A stretch of 10,081 nt of DNA, taken from positions 1-10,081 of the forward strand of contig JAKSCN010000201.1 in NCBI GenBank assembly GCA_022360595.1. The letters run 5' to 3'. Below, one piece after another: positions 1 to 5,992 of this stretch. The first letter of the stretch is position 1. Each line of letters begins with the position of its first letter. The translations under genes and the position numbers were made by a program. This DNA is from Chromatiales bacterium (GTDB lineage: Bacteria; Pseudomonadota; Gammaproteobacteria; Chromatiales; Chromatiaceae). The notes beneath the pieces are model-generated. The model was not told the DNA's origin. It made no database searches and saw only the letters and a program-made list of their open reading frames with translations.

Positions 1-119
1 AAGCACCACTCAGCGTTACTCGTCGCTTATTTGGAACGACCAAACTGCACTCCTCGTGCCTTGATTGGTGCTTTTTCAGGCTCAACAGTGACAATCAAAT
101 TAGTGTCAACAGGCCCTAG
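1..119. repeat. Right part of a palindromic intergenic repeat (MITE-like), truncated by the window edge
   Basis: The right tip, TTAGTGTCAACAGGCCCTAG at 100-119, recurs with variations at 5938-5992, 7685-7704 and 9228-9247. AAGCACCA at 1-8 is the exact reverse complement of TGGTGCTT at 66-73. TTTGG at 30-34 is complementary to CCAAA at 40-44. Both pairs are centred on position 37, so this looks like the centre and right arm of a large imperfect palindrome. By symmetry the left arm would begin about 45 bases left of the window, giving a total near 165 bp. The tip lies 20 bases beyond the bioA stop codon. There is no transposase gene here, so a non-autonomous element is inferred. It may also act as a folded 3' end for the bioA transcript. 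Confidence 0.7.
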
Positions 120-139
120 TGCGTGCTTGGCCGAATCGT

Positions 140-1435
140 TCAGTCAGCTAGATTGGCAATCACCTTCACAACCGCGCCAGTCAATGTATTCAAATCCTGC
201 TTATCAATAATGAAGGGCGGCATCAGATAGATCAGTTTGCCAAAAGGCCTTACCCAAACCCCGGCATCGACAAACTGCTGGGGAATGGTGCGCATATCCA
301 CGGGCTCTTTCATCTCCACCACCCCAATGGCACCCAGGCAGCGCACCTCGGCTACGTGAGACATATCGCGGCAGGGGGCGAGTCCGTTATCCAATAGTTG
401 CTGTAGCTGTTCAATGCGTGCTTGCCAGGGCGTGCTGATGAGCAGGTCGATACTGGCGGAGGCAGCGGCGCAGGCGAGCGGATTGCCCATGAAGGTGGGG
501 CCATGCATGAACAGGCCGGGATTGCCGCTACTGATACTTCGGCTCACCTCTTCGGTAGTGAGAGTTGCAGCCAGTGTCATGTAGCCGCCGGTTAGGGTTT
601 TGCCCAGGCACATGATGTCGGGTGAGATGCCGGCATGTTCGCAGGCAAACAGCTTTCCCGTGCGACCAAAGCCGGTGGCGATCTCATCCAGAATCAGCAG
701 TACATTGTAGCGGTCGCACAGTTCACGCACCGCTTTCAGATAGTCCGCTGAGTAGAAACGCATACCGCCCGTGCCCTGCACAATCGGCTCCATGATGACC
801 GCAGCGGTTTCATCCGCCAATTTCGACAGGGCAGTCTCCATCTGAGCGATATCTTCAGGCTGGCAGGCCTCACCAAATTTTGAAACCGGTGCAGGCACAA
901 AGTGCTGCTGGGGTAGCACACCGGCAAACAGTGAGTGCATACCGGTGACCGGGTCACACACCGACATGGCGTGAAAGGTATCGCCATGGTAGCCGTTGCG
1001 CAGTGTGATGAAGCGCTGCTTCTTCGGTTGCCCTTTGCTGTGCCAATACTGCATTGCCATCTTCAAGGCAACCTCCACCGACACAGAGCCGGAGTCGGCC
1101 AGAAAGACTGTCTGTAGCGGTTCCGGTGACAGCTTGACCAACTGCTCCACCAGGCGAACGGCAGGCTCATGGGTCAGTCCGCCAAACATCACATGGGCCA
1201 TCTTGCCAAGCTGGTCGTTGATTGCTTGATTGATCACCGGATTGTTATAACCGTGAATGACACTCCACCAAGAGGACATCCCGTCGATCAGCTCACGGCC
1301 ATCACTCAGCTTAATGCGCACGCCTGAAGCCGACTCGACCGGAAATACCGGGAGTCCGGAATCGATGGCGCTGTAAGGGTGCCAGACGTGTTGGTGATCG
1401 AGGGTCAGCCAGTTGGGTTTTTGGGAGAGAGGCAT
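140..1435 (-). CDS. bioA: Adenosylmethionine-8-amino-7-oxononanoate aminotransferase (DAPA synthase)
   Basis: This PLP-dependent cytoplasmic class III aminotransferase converts 7-keto-8-aminopelargonate to 7,8-diaminopelargonate with S-adenosylmethionine as amino donor, the second-last part of biotin ring assembly. The 431-residue product matches the usual BioA length of about 430. Visible signatures are WHPYSAI near residues 18-24 (substrate tyrosine Y21), the DGMSSWWSVIHGY segment around 51-63 with the paired tryptophans, RNGYHGDTFHAMSVCDP at 146-162, the cofactor aspartate in ILDEIATGFGRTG (D250), and the Schiff-base lysine in CLGKTLTGGY (K279). The open frame extends 14 codons further to a TTG at 1477. 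I prefer the ATG at 1435 because GGAG (complement of 1441-1444) sits 5 bases upstream and the protein then starts as BioA normally does. No other bio genes are in the window. The gene stands alone, divergent from the lipoprotein pair and followed by a repeat. Confidence 0.96.
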   Translation of the reverse strand: MPLSQKPNWLTLDHQHVWHPYSAIDSGLPVFPVESASGVRIKLSDGRELIDGMSSWWSVIHGYNNPVINQAINDQLGKMAHVMFGGLTHEPAVRLVEQLVKLSPEPLQTVFLADSGSVSVEVALKMAMQYWHSKGQPKKQRFITLRNGYHGDTFHAMSVCDPVTGMHSLFAGVLPQQHFVPAPVSKFGEACQPEDIAQMETALSKLADETAAVIMEPIVQGTGGMRFYSADYLKAVRELCDRYNVLLILDEIATGFGRTGKLFACEHAGISPDIMCLGKTLTGGYMTLAATLTTEEVSRSISSGNPGLFMHGPTFMGNPLACAAASASIDLLISTPWQARIEQLQQLLDNGLAPCRDMSHVAEVRCLGAIGVVEMKEPVDMRTIPQQFVDAGVWVRPFGKLIYLMPPFIIDKQDLNTLTGAVVKVIANLAD

Positions 1436-1461
1436 GGATGCTCCAAAGAGTAGGGATAGGG

Positions 1462-1478
1462 TTTGATTATACGTCAAA
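1462..1478 (-). promoter_or_regulatory. Probable bioA -10 box within a small palindrome
   Basis: Read on the minus strand, a perfect TATAAT lies at 1471-1466, about 30 bases upstream of the chosen bioA ATG. It sits inside TTTGACGTATAATCAAA, a palindrome with 5-bp arms (TTTGA/TCAAA) and a 7-base spacer. No good -35 box is seen at 17 bp spacing, so activity may rest on the -10 box or on an activator. The sequence does not resemble the enterobacterial BirA operator (TTGTAAACC...GGTTTACAA), so its role in biotin control is unproven. Confidence 0.35.
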
Positions 1479-1526
1479 TAAAGGGATAGTATGATTAGCC
1501 GAAGATAGAGTTATAGTGCATGGCGA

Positions 1527-1555
1527 TTCTCATGATTTTGATATTTTTGTAGAAT
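1527..1555 (+). promoter_or_regulatory. Possible sigma70-type promoter of the protease-TraT lipoprotein operon
   Basis: TTCTCA at 1527-1532 (4 of 6 to TTGACA) and TAGAAT at 1550-1555 (5 of 6 to TATAAT) are separated by 17 bases. They lie about 37 bases upstream of the ATG at 1592, in the divergent region shared with bioA. The match is moderate and rests on sequence similarity only. Confidence 0.3.
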
Positions 1556-1591
1556 GCGTGCAGATAAATAAGATGAACAGCGGATGTCAAC

Positions 1592-3814
1592 ATGGCAGTA
1601 GTAAAGAAAATCCTATCCCTTCTCGTTTGTTTTGCGGTTCTCACCGGTTGTCAGTCCAATCCACAGAAATGGATAAGCGAGGGCATCAATAACGGAGAAT
1701 CGCCTTATAGCTTTCTGTATACCCCGGCACATCATCTGGAAGAGTTGGTGGATGCGCAGAAGCTGGAAGAGGCAAAAGATGTCTATCTGAGTCAGATCGA
1801 CTATTTCCTTGAGAACAGAGATGCGAAAGCGGAGGTTATCGGCGACTTCTTTGCGCTATTTGATAGCAATAACCGTCCTCTTTTTTCGGCACTCTTGGAT
1901 GAGCTTAACGGGATCGATCTGGCACTGACAGACCAGGGTTCATGGGCATCGTATAAGGCGCTGTTCGAGAGGAGTACTGTCACGGCGGCGATTGCGGAGC
2001 AATATCCTCTCTATCGGGAATTTTCCAAAAACCTGGATATTCATGCAGAACTGAAGGCGGCTGAAGAGGCGTTGCGGGCCAAGTGTATCGCCGCTGCTCC
2101 GGAAGCGTTTGCAGCGTTTGATCACCTTGGTGATAGCGCTTTCTCTTCAAGCTACCCAGTAGCCCTGGATGATAGAGAACCGTTGATTGTTGATAATCAT
2201 GCAGTCCTGATTGGCATGGCGGAAAACTACTCGACCGAGCAGTTGGAGGCTTTTAACGCGGCACTGAGTGAAAACTACAGTTCGGGTAGTGACGGTATCA
2301 AGGCTTTCCAAAAGGATCTTGGCAATATCTACTTTAAACGGATATTGAAAACGGACGGTTTCACACTGATCAATTACCTGACTGCCGCTCAAATGGCGCA
2401 GTCCAAAGGGTTTAATCCCAGTGACAGCGTCGGTCAGAAAATTGCGGTTATTGATGGCAGTAGTCAGTCGTTGCTGCATGCGGGGCAACTGGAGTTTCCC
2501 GTTTCATTGGAGACCGATGTTTTGGGAGAGGTGCAGCCTGTTACCCTGCAGGAGGCTCTGGATAAGAAAAATGGTTACAGATATGCGCTGGTGTTTTCTG
2601 TTAATACCGCCAGAACAGAGCGGCGTATTCAGAATCGGGTGCCTCACTCGTCACGGTATGTGAGTGGTGAGCGCCGTGTTCCAAATCCTGCCTATGAAAC
2701 GGCAAGGATGGATGTCTTCAGCGCGCAAAGCGAACTCAGCTCTACGCAGTCCCAGTACTGCAGTGGCTGGGGCTGTCTTGCCAAAGTGGTATTGGTGAGT
2801 GCGGCATCCTCTGCGCTGCAGGAGAAAGAGAGCATATTCGCCTCCACCCCTGCGACAATTACAGAAGATGTGTTTTCGGACTATGAATATAGCACTTCGG
2901 TATTGACGGCCAGAAAGGCGGTATCCGCCAACTATTACCTTGTCGATTTGGTTAAGCAGAGGCTCTTTTCGGGGACATTTGATATCTCTGAAAGCAGAGA
3001 CTTCCAAATGGCCTATAACGTCCACAAGAAGGATAAGAGTCGTGCCAGCATCCTAAAAGAGTATGATGAGGAGAGTGTGGTGCATGAGTTTGAGGAGCAA
3101 GATGTACCGGTCTTGTTGTCACAAATTATCGAGCAGGTAAATGCCAAGAAGGGTAAATTCAAACCCTTCAAAGTCTCTTATAACCGCATGAAGAAGACGG
3201 TGTTGGCTGATCGTCATGAAGCGATAAAACGGTATAAGTTGGCATCTGACAATGTACTTCCGGAGCGGGATGTCAGAATGGAGCACGTGGTGGTTGTATA
3301 CACACCTGAGAAATCCATGGGGACAGGATTTTATGTGAAGCCCGATCTTGTGCTGACAAACTACCATGTGGTCGAGGGCAGTAAATATGTCGAGATAAAA
3401 ACACATGGCGGTGAAGAGACCTTTGGTAAGGTGGTTAAGAGTGATGTCAGACTTGATCTTGCGCTGGTCAAAGTGCAGCAGCGAGGAAAACCGGTTGAGT
3501 TCTATTCAGGCTCTATTCCTTTGGGGTCTACTGTTGAAGCTATAGGGCACCCAAAAGGCTATGAATTCAGTATAACGCGGGGTGTCGTCAGTGCTGTTAG
3601 AAAAGGCGATAGCATATACGGCACCGGGGGCAAGAAGGTTGTATTTGTACAGTCAGATACACCCATAAATAAAGGTAACTCGGGTGGCCCGATGTTTCTC
3701 GGCGATAAAGTGGTTGCCGTGAATAACAATAAGCGAGTTGGGAAAGATGTCGAAGGTTTGGCGTTCAGTATTCATTATACTGAAGTGGCCGATTTTTTAA
3801 GAAAGGACTTTTAA
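1592..3814 (+). CDS. Lipoprotein with C-terminal trypsin-like (S1C/HtrA-type) serine protease domain and unassigned N-terminal region
   Basis: The 740-residue product starts with a lipoprotein signal, a Lys-Lys followed by a hydrophobic stretch and the lipobox LTGC (lipidated C20). Gln at +2 rather than Asp suggests sorting to the outer membrane. Residues of about 565-740 form a chymotrypsin-fold protease domain with an intact triad: H592 in LTNYHVV, D622 in LDLALVKV and S697 in NKGNSGGP. The domain lacks the PDZ repeats of DegP and DegS. Residues 21-560 match no family I can name. They contain a basic, Tyr/Pro-rich patch at about 340-370 (RVPHSS, then RRVPNPAYE) and a CSGWGC cysteine pair (C390, C395). 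The start has only a weak ribosome binding site (GCGGA), but it is the one that gives a proper signal peptide. The gene is followed after one base by the TraT-like lipoprotein, so the two are almost certainly co-transcribed. An envelope proteolysis or surface role is inferred; the substrate is unknown. Confidence 0.85.
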   Translation: MAVVKKILSLLVCFAVLTGCQSNPQKWISEGINNGESPYSFLYTPAHHLEELVDAQKLEEAKDVYLSQIDYFLENRDAKAEVIGDFFALFDSNNRPLFSALLDELNGIDLALTDQGSWASYKALFERSTVTAAIAEQYPLYREFSKNLDIHAELKAAEEALRAKCIAAAPEAFAAFDHLGDSAFSSSYPVALDDREPLIVDNHAVLIGMAENYSTEQLEAFNAALSENYSSGSDGIKAFQKDLGNIYFKRILKTDGFTLINYLTAAQMAQSKGFNPSDSVGQKIAVIDGSSQSLLHAGQLEFPVSLETDVLGEVQPVTLQEALDKKNGYRYALVFSVNTARTERRIQNRVPHSSRYVSGERRVPNPAYETARMDVFSAQSELSSTQSQYCSGWGCLAKVVLVSAASSALQEKESIFASTPATITEDVFSDYEYSTSVLTARKAVSANYYLVDLVKQRLFSGTFDISESRDFQMAYNVHKKDKSRASILKEYDEESVVHEFEEQDVPVLLSQIIEQVNAKKGKFKPFKVSYNRMKKTVLADRHEAIKRYKLASDNVLPERDVRMEHVVVVYTPEKSMGTGFYVKPDLVLTNYHVVEGSKYVEIKTHGGEETFGKVVKSDVRLDLALVKVQQRGKPVEFYSGSIPLGSTVEAIGHPKGYEFSITRGVVSAVRKGDSIYGTGGKKVVFVQSDTPINKGNSGGPMFLGDKVVAVNNNKRVGKDVEGLAFSIHYTEVADFLRKDF

Positions 3815-3815
3815 T

Positions 3816-4535
3816 ATGAGAATCACTGTAGTATTGATGTGTGCGTTACTGTTGGTGGGTTGTGCTCAAAGCAATCGGCTTGGCATGATGCCGAGTGCCG
3901 ATGGCAATATGTATGGCTCTGCTGTTGAGAAAAATATGGTGGTTGACGCCAGCCAGTTCGCAGACAATACCATCAAGGTGACGATCCGAAATACCTCGGG
4001 GGATACGTCGCTTAACCTATATCATATCAAGTCCGAAATCGAGAAAAGCCTGAGGGGTCGCGGTTATGAGCCGGTGGCCGGCAGCAACAATGATTTTGCG
4101 ATTAGATATGACATCAATGTCACCTATAGCGGCTATGTCCGGCAGGATATGCGCTCAGAGCTGGGCGCGTTAGGTGCTATCGTGGGAGGTATTGCGGGCT
4201 ACCGTTCATCAACTGATGCGGGCACGGCTATCGGTATAGTGACGGGCGCCACCTTGGGAGCGATTGTTGGTAGCTACGCTTCGACAGATACCTATATCAC
4301 GATAACGGATGTTACGTTGGCGGTTAAAGATCAGGATATGGGCAGGGTCAAAAGAAAAATCGTTTTCGATTCTAGTGAAGAGCTACAGAAAACAAGAAAG
4401 GCCGGCATTTCCAGATACAGTGACACCGTCGAAAATAAGGTGGCCGTCTATGCCGGTGGGCAGAACACGCCTCAAGAGAATATCATTACAGAAGTAAAAG
4501 CTCGCCTCACCCGCATATTAGCGGACCTTATATAA
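3816..4535 (+). CDS. TraT-family outer-membrane lipoprotein (complement resistance / surface exclusion family)
   Basis: The 239-residue protein has a short lipoprotein signal with lipobox LVGC (C16), close to the roughly 243 residues of plasmid TraT. Features shared with F-plasmid TraT, as I recall its sequence, are IRNTSGD near residue 57, an alpha segment ending in LRGRGYEPV, a Gly/Ala-rich hydrophobic stretch at about 110-150 (GAIVGGIAGYRSS, then GATLGAIVGSY), and YITITDVTLAV just after it. TraT proteins are surface-exposed oligomers that block mating-pair formation and reduce complement killing. No conjugation genes are seen nearby, so this is more likely a chromosomal homologue with an envelope function than a true surface-exclusion gene. 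AGGA about 9 bases upstream provides the ribosome binding site, and the gene follows the protease gene by a single base. A hairpin lies 7 bases after the stop. Confidence 0.85.
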   Translation: MRITVVLMCALLLVGCAQSNRLGMMPSADGNMYGSAVEKNMVVDASQFADNTIKVTIRNTSGDTSLNLYHIKSEIEKSLRGRGYEPVAGSNNDFAIRYDINVTYSGYVRQDMRSELGALGAIVGGIAGYRSSTDAGTAIGIVTGATLGAIVGSYASTDTYITITDVTLAVKDQDMGRVKRKIVFDSSEELQKTRKAGISRYSDTVENKVAVYAGGQNTPQENIITEVKARLTRILADLI

Positions 4536-4542
4536 ACCTCCC

Positions 4543-4583
4543 TTCAATCCAGCACCTGTAATAAGATCAGGTGCTGGATTGAA
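4543..4583 (+). terminator. Perfect 16-bp hairpin after the protease-TraT operon
   Basis: TTCAATCCAGCACCTG (4543-4558) pairs without mismatch with 4568-4583 across a 9-base loop. It begins 7 bases after the TraT-like stop codon. The downstream side lacks a T-tract (TAAATTCCC), so it is not a textbook intrinsic terminator. It could stabilise the 3' end or work with another termination factor. The position argues for transcript-end function. Confidence 0.6.
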
Positions 4584-4701
4584 TAAATTCCCATCATCCC
4601 CAATTTCTGAATATTCCATTCTGTCATGAGTCGATTCGGAGCTCCCTAGCTTTTGGGGAAAGTGGCATCTATCCTTTCTTTACATTAATCGGGAGCATGG
4701 T

Positions 4702-5940
4702 ATGTCCAGAGTCAAATTTCAGTTTTCGAATACATCGGGACAGCAACTGGCGGGGCTACTTGAACTGCCTCCGCTTGATCAGCCTGTTTCCCACTATGCT
4801 ATTTTTGCCCACTGTTTTACCTGTGGTAAGGATATTGCGGCCGCATCACGCATTAGTCGCGCGTTGGCGAAAAAGGGTATTGCTGTGTTGCGGTTTGACT
4901 TTACCGGCCTGGGCAATAGTGATGGTGATTTTGCCAATACGAACTTCTCGTCCAATGTGCAGGATCTGTTGGCTGCCGCTAACGAGTTGGAGATCCGCTA
5001 CCAGCCCCCCAGCCTGTTGATCGGCCATAGTCTGGGTGGTGCGGCAGTGTTGGCCGCGGCGCAACAGTTACCGTCGGTGAAGGCGGTGTCGACAATTGGG
5101 GCGCCAGCCACGGCGGATCATGTGCAGCATCTCTTTTCCTCGACCAAGCCTACCCTGGAATCTGAAGGGCAGGCCGAGGTAAAGATTGGGTTTAGAACAT
5201 TCACCATCAAACAACAACTACTGGATGATTTAAATCGGTATACCAATGTTGAGTACATCAGGCAGCTCAACAGGGCATTGCTGATTTTCCACTCCCCAGT
5301 AGATAGCGTGGTCTCTGTTGATCAGGCCGCGAAGATCTATCAGGCGGCGCAGCATCCGAAAAGTTTTATCTCACTGGATCAGGCGGACCATCTGCTGTCA
5401 CGCAAAGAAGATGCGGAGTATGTGGCGGAGGCTCTCTCCGCCTGGGCCAGTCGCTATCTGGGTGCATCCCAGGTTGCCGAAGAGCGCGGTTTCGGTAGCG
5501 CACCGGATGTGCCGGCGGGTGAAGTGCTGGTAACAGAACTGGATAAGAGATTTTTGCGGGGGCTGTTCACCGACAGCCATCAACTGATGGCGGATGAACC
5601 GGAAAATTATGGTGGCAGCAACCTGGGCCCGAGCCCTTACGATCTGCTGTTGATGGCTTTGGGAGCCTGTACCTCAATGACGTTACGCCTCTACGCCTCG
5701 CATAAGCAAATACCGTTAACGGATGTTTCGGTGCGGCTGGCACATGAAAAAGTCCATGCCGAGGATTGTGAGCAGTGTGAGCAAAAAGAGGGCTATATCG
5801 ATTGTATGACGCGGCATATCACTCTCAAGGGTGATTTAACGCCCGAGCAGAAAGTCAGGCTATTGGAGATGGCCGACCGCTGCCCGGTACATCGAACGTT
5901 GGAGAACCAGCCGGTAATAACGACTAAAGAAGCGATTTAG
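4702..5940 (+). CDS. Bifunctional alpha/beta hydrolase-OsmC family fusion protein
   Basis: The 412-residue protein has two domains. Residues 1 to about 254 form an alpha/beta hydrolase with the nucleophile elbow IGHSLGG (S110), an acid in HSPVDSVV (D201) and a histidine in QADHLLS (H230), a complete triad. Residues of about 265-412 form an OsmC/Ohr-type domain with GGSNLGPSPYDLL at 304-316 and the two conserved cysteines in LGACTSMTLR (C323) and ADRCPVHRTL (C394). OsmC proteins reduce organic hydroperoxides through such cysteines; the substrate of the hydrolase half is unknown. This domain pairing is an established architecture, so the fusion is real rather than an error. A further group, DCEQCE plus C368 (C356, C359, C368), lies in the OsmC half. 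GGGAG at 4691-4695, 6 bases before ATG 4702, sets the start. The stop TAG at 5938-5940 is the first three bases of the downstream palindromic repeat. The protein is cytoplasmic, with no signal peptide. Confidence 0.93.
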   Translation: MSRVKFQFSNTSGQQLAGLLELPPLDQPVSHYAIFAHCFTCGKDIAAASRISRALAKKGIAVLRFDFTGLGNSDGDFANTNFSSNVQDLLAAANELEIRYQPPSLLIGHSLGGAAVLAAAQQLPSVKAVSTIGAPATADHVQHLFSSTKPTLESEGQAEVKIGFRTFTIKQQLLDDLNRYTNVEYIRQLNRALLIFHSPVDSVVSVDQAAKIYQAAQHPKSFISLDQADHLLSRKEDAEYVAEALSAWASRYLGASQVAEERGFGSAPDVPAGEVLVTELDKRFLRGLFTDSHQLMADEPENYGGSNLGPSPYDLLLMALGACTSMTLRLYASHKQIPLTDVSVRLAHEKVHAEDCEQCEQKEGYIDCMTRHITLKGDLTPEQKVRLLEMADRCPVHRTLENQPVITTKEAI

Positions 5941-5992
5941 GGCCTGTTAACACTAATGTGATAGGGACACCGTATAGTGTCAACAGGCCCTA
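5938..5992. repeat. 55-bp palindromic repeat between convergent genes, probable bidirectional transcript end
   Basis: The left arm TAGGGCCTGTTAACACTA (5938-5955) pairs with the right arm TAGTGTCAACAGGCCCTA (5975-5992) at 17 of 18 positions, around a 19-base centre. The right arm equals the repeat tip at 102-119, so this appears to be a short version of the same element. Its outermost TAG on each strand is the stop codon of the flanking gene: the hydrolase-OsmC gene at 5938-5940 and, on the minus strand, the acyl-CoA synthetase at 5992-5990. There is no T-tract, but the strong stem between convergent genes fits a shared transcript end. TA at both tips could be a target duplication. Confidence 0.85.

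Noticed and set aside
27..136. A minus-strand open frame through the repeat (ending KARGVQFGRSK and a TAA at 29-27), which could look like the end of a small gene.
   Set aside because: It lies within the palindromic repeat, has no ATG and no ribosome binding site, and is blocked by a TGA just upstream. It is best read as a by-product of the repeat.
1436..1477. Longer BioA starting at TTG 1477 with 14 extra residues.
   Set aside because: The extra codons overlap the TATAAT promoter candidate, and ATG 1435 has a well-placed GGAG and a family-typical N-terminus.
3300..3814. The possibility that the protease domain is a complete DegP/DegS-type HtrA with PDZ domain.
   Set aside because: The protein ends about 43 residues after the active-site serine, leaving no room for a PDZ domain.
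4697..5020. A 107-codon frame starting at ATG 4697, five bases before the hydrolase start.
   Set aside because: The product is Arg/Pro/Leu-rich with no domain, while the frame from 4702 encodes a complete alpha/beta-hydrolase-OsmC protein. GGGAG fits 4702.
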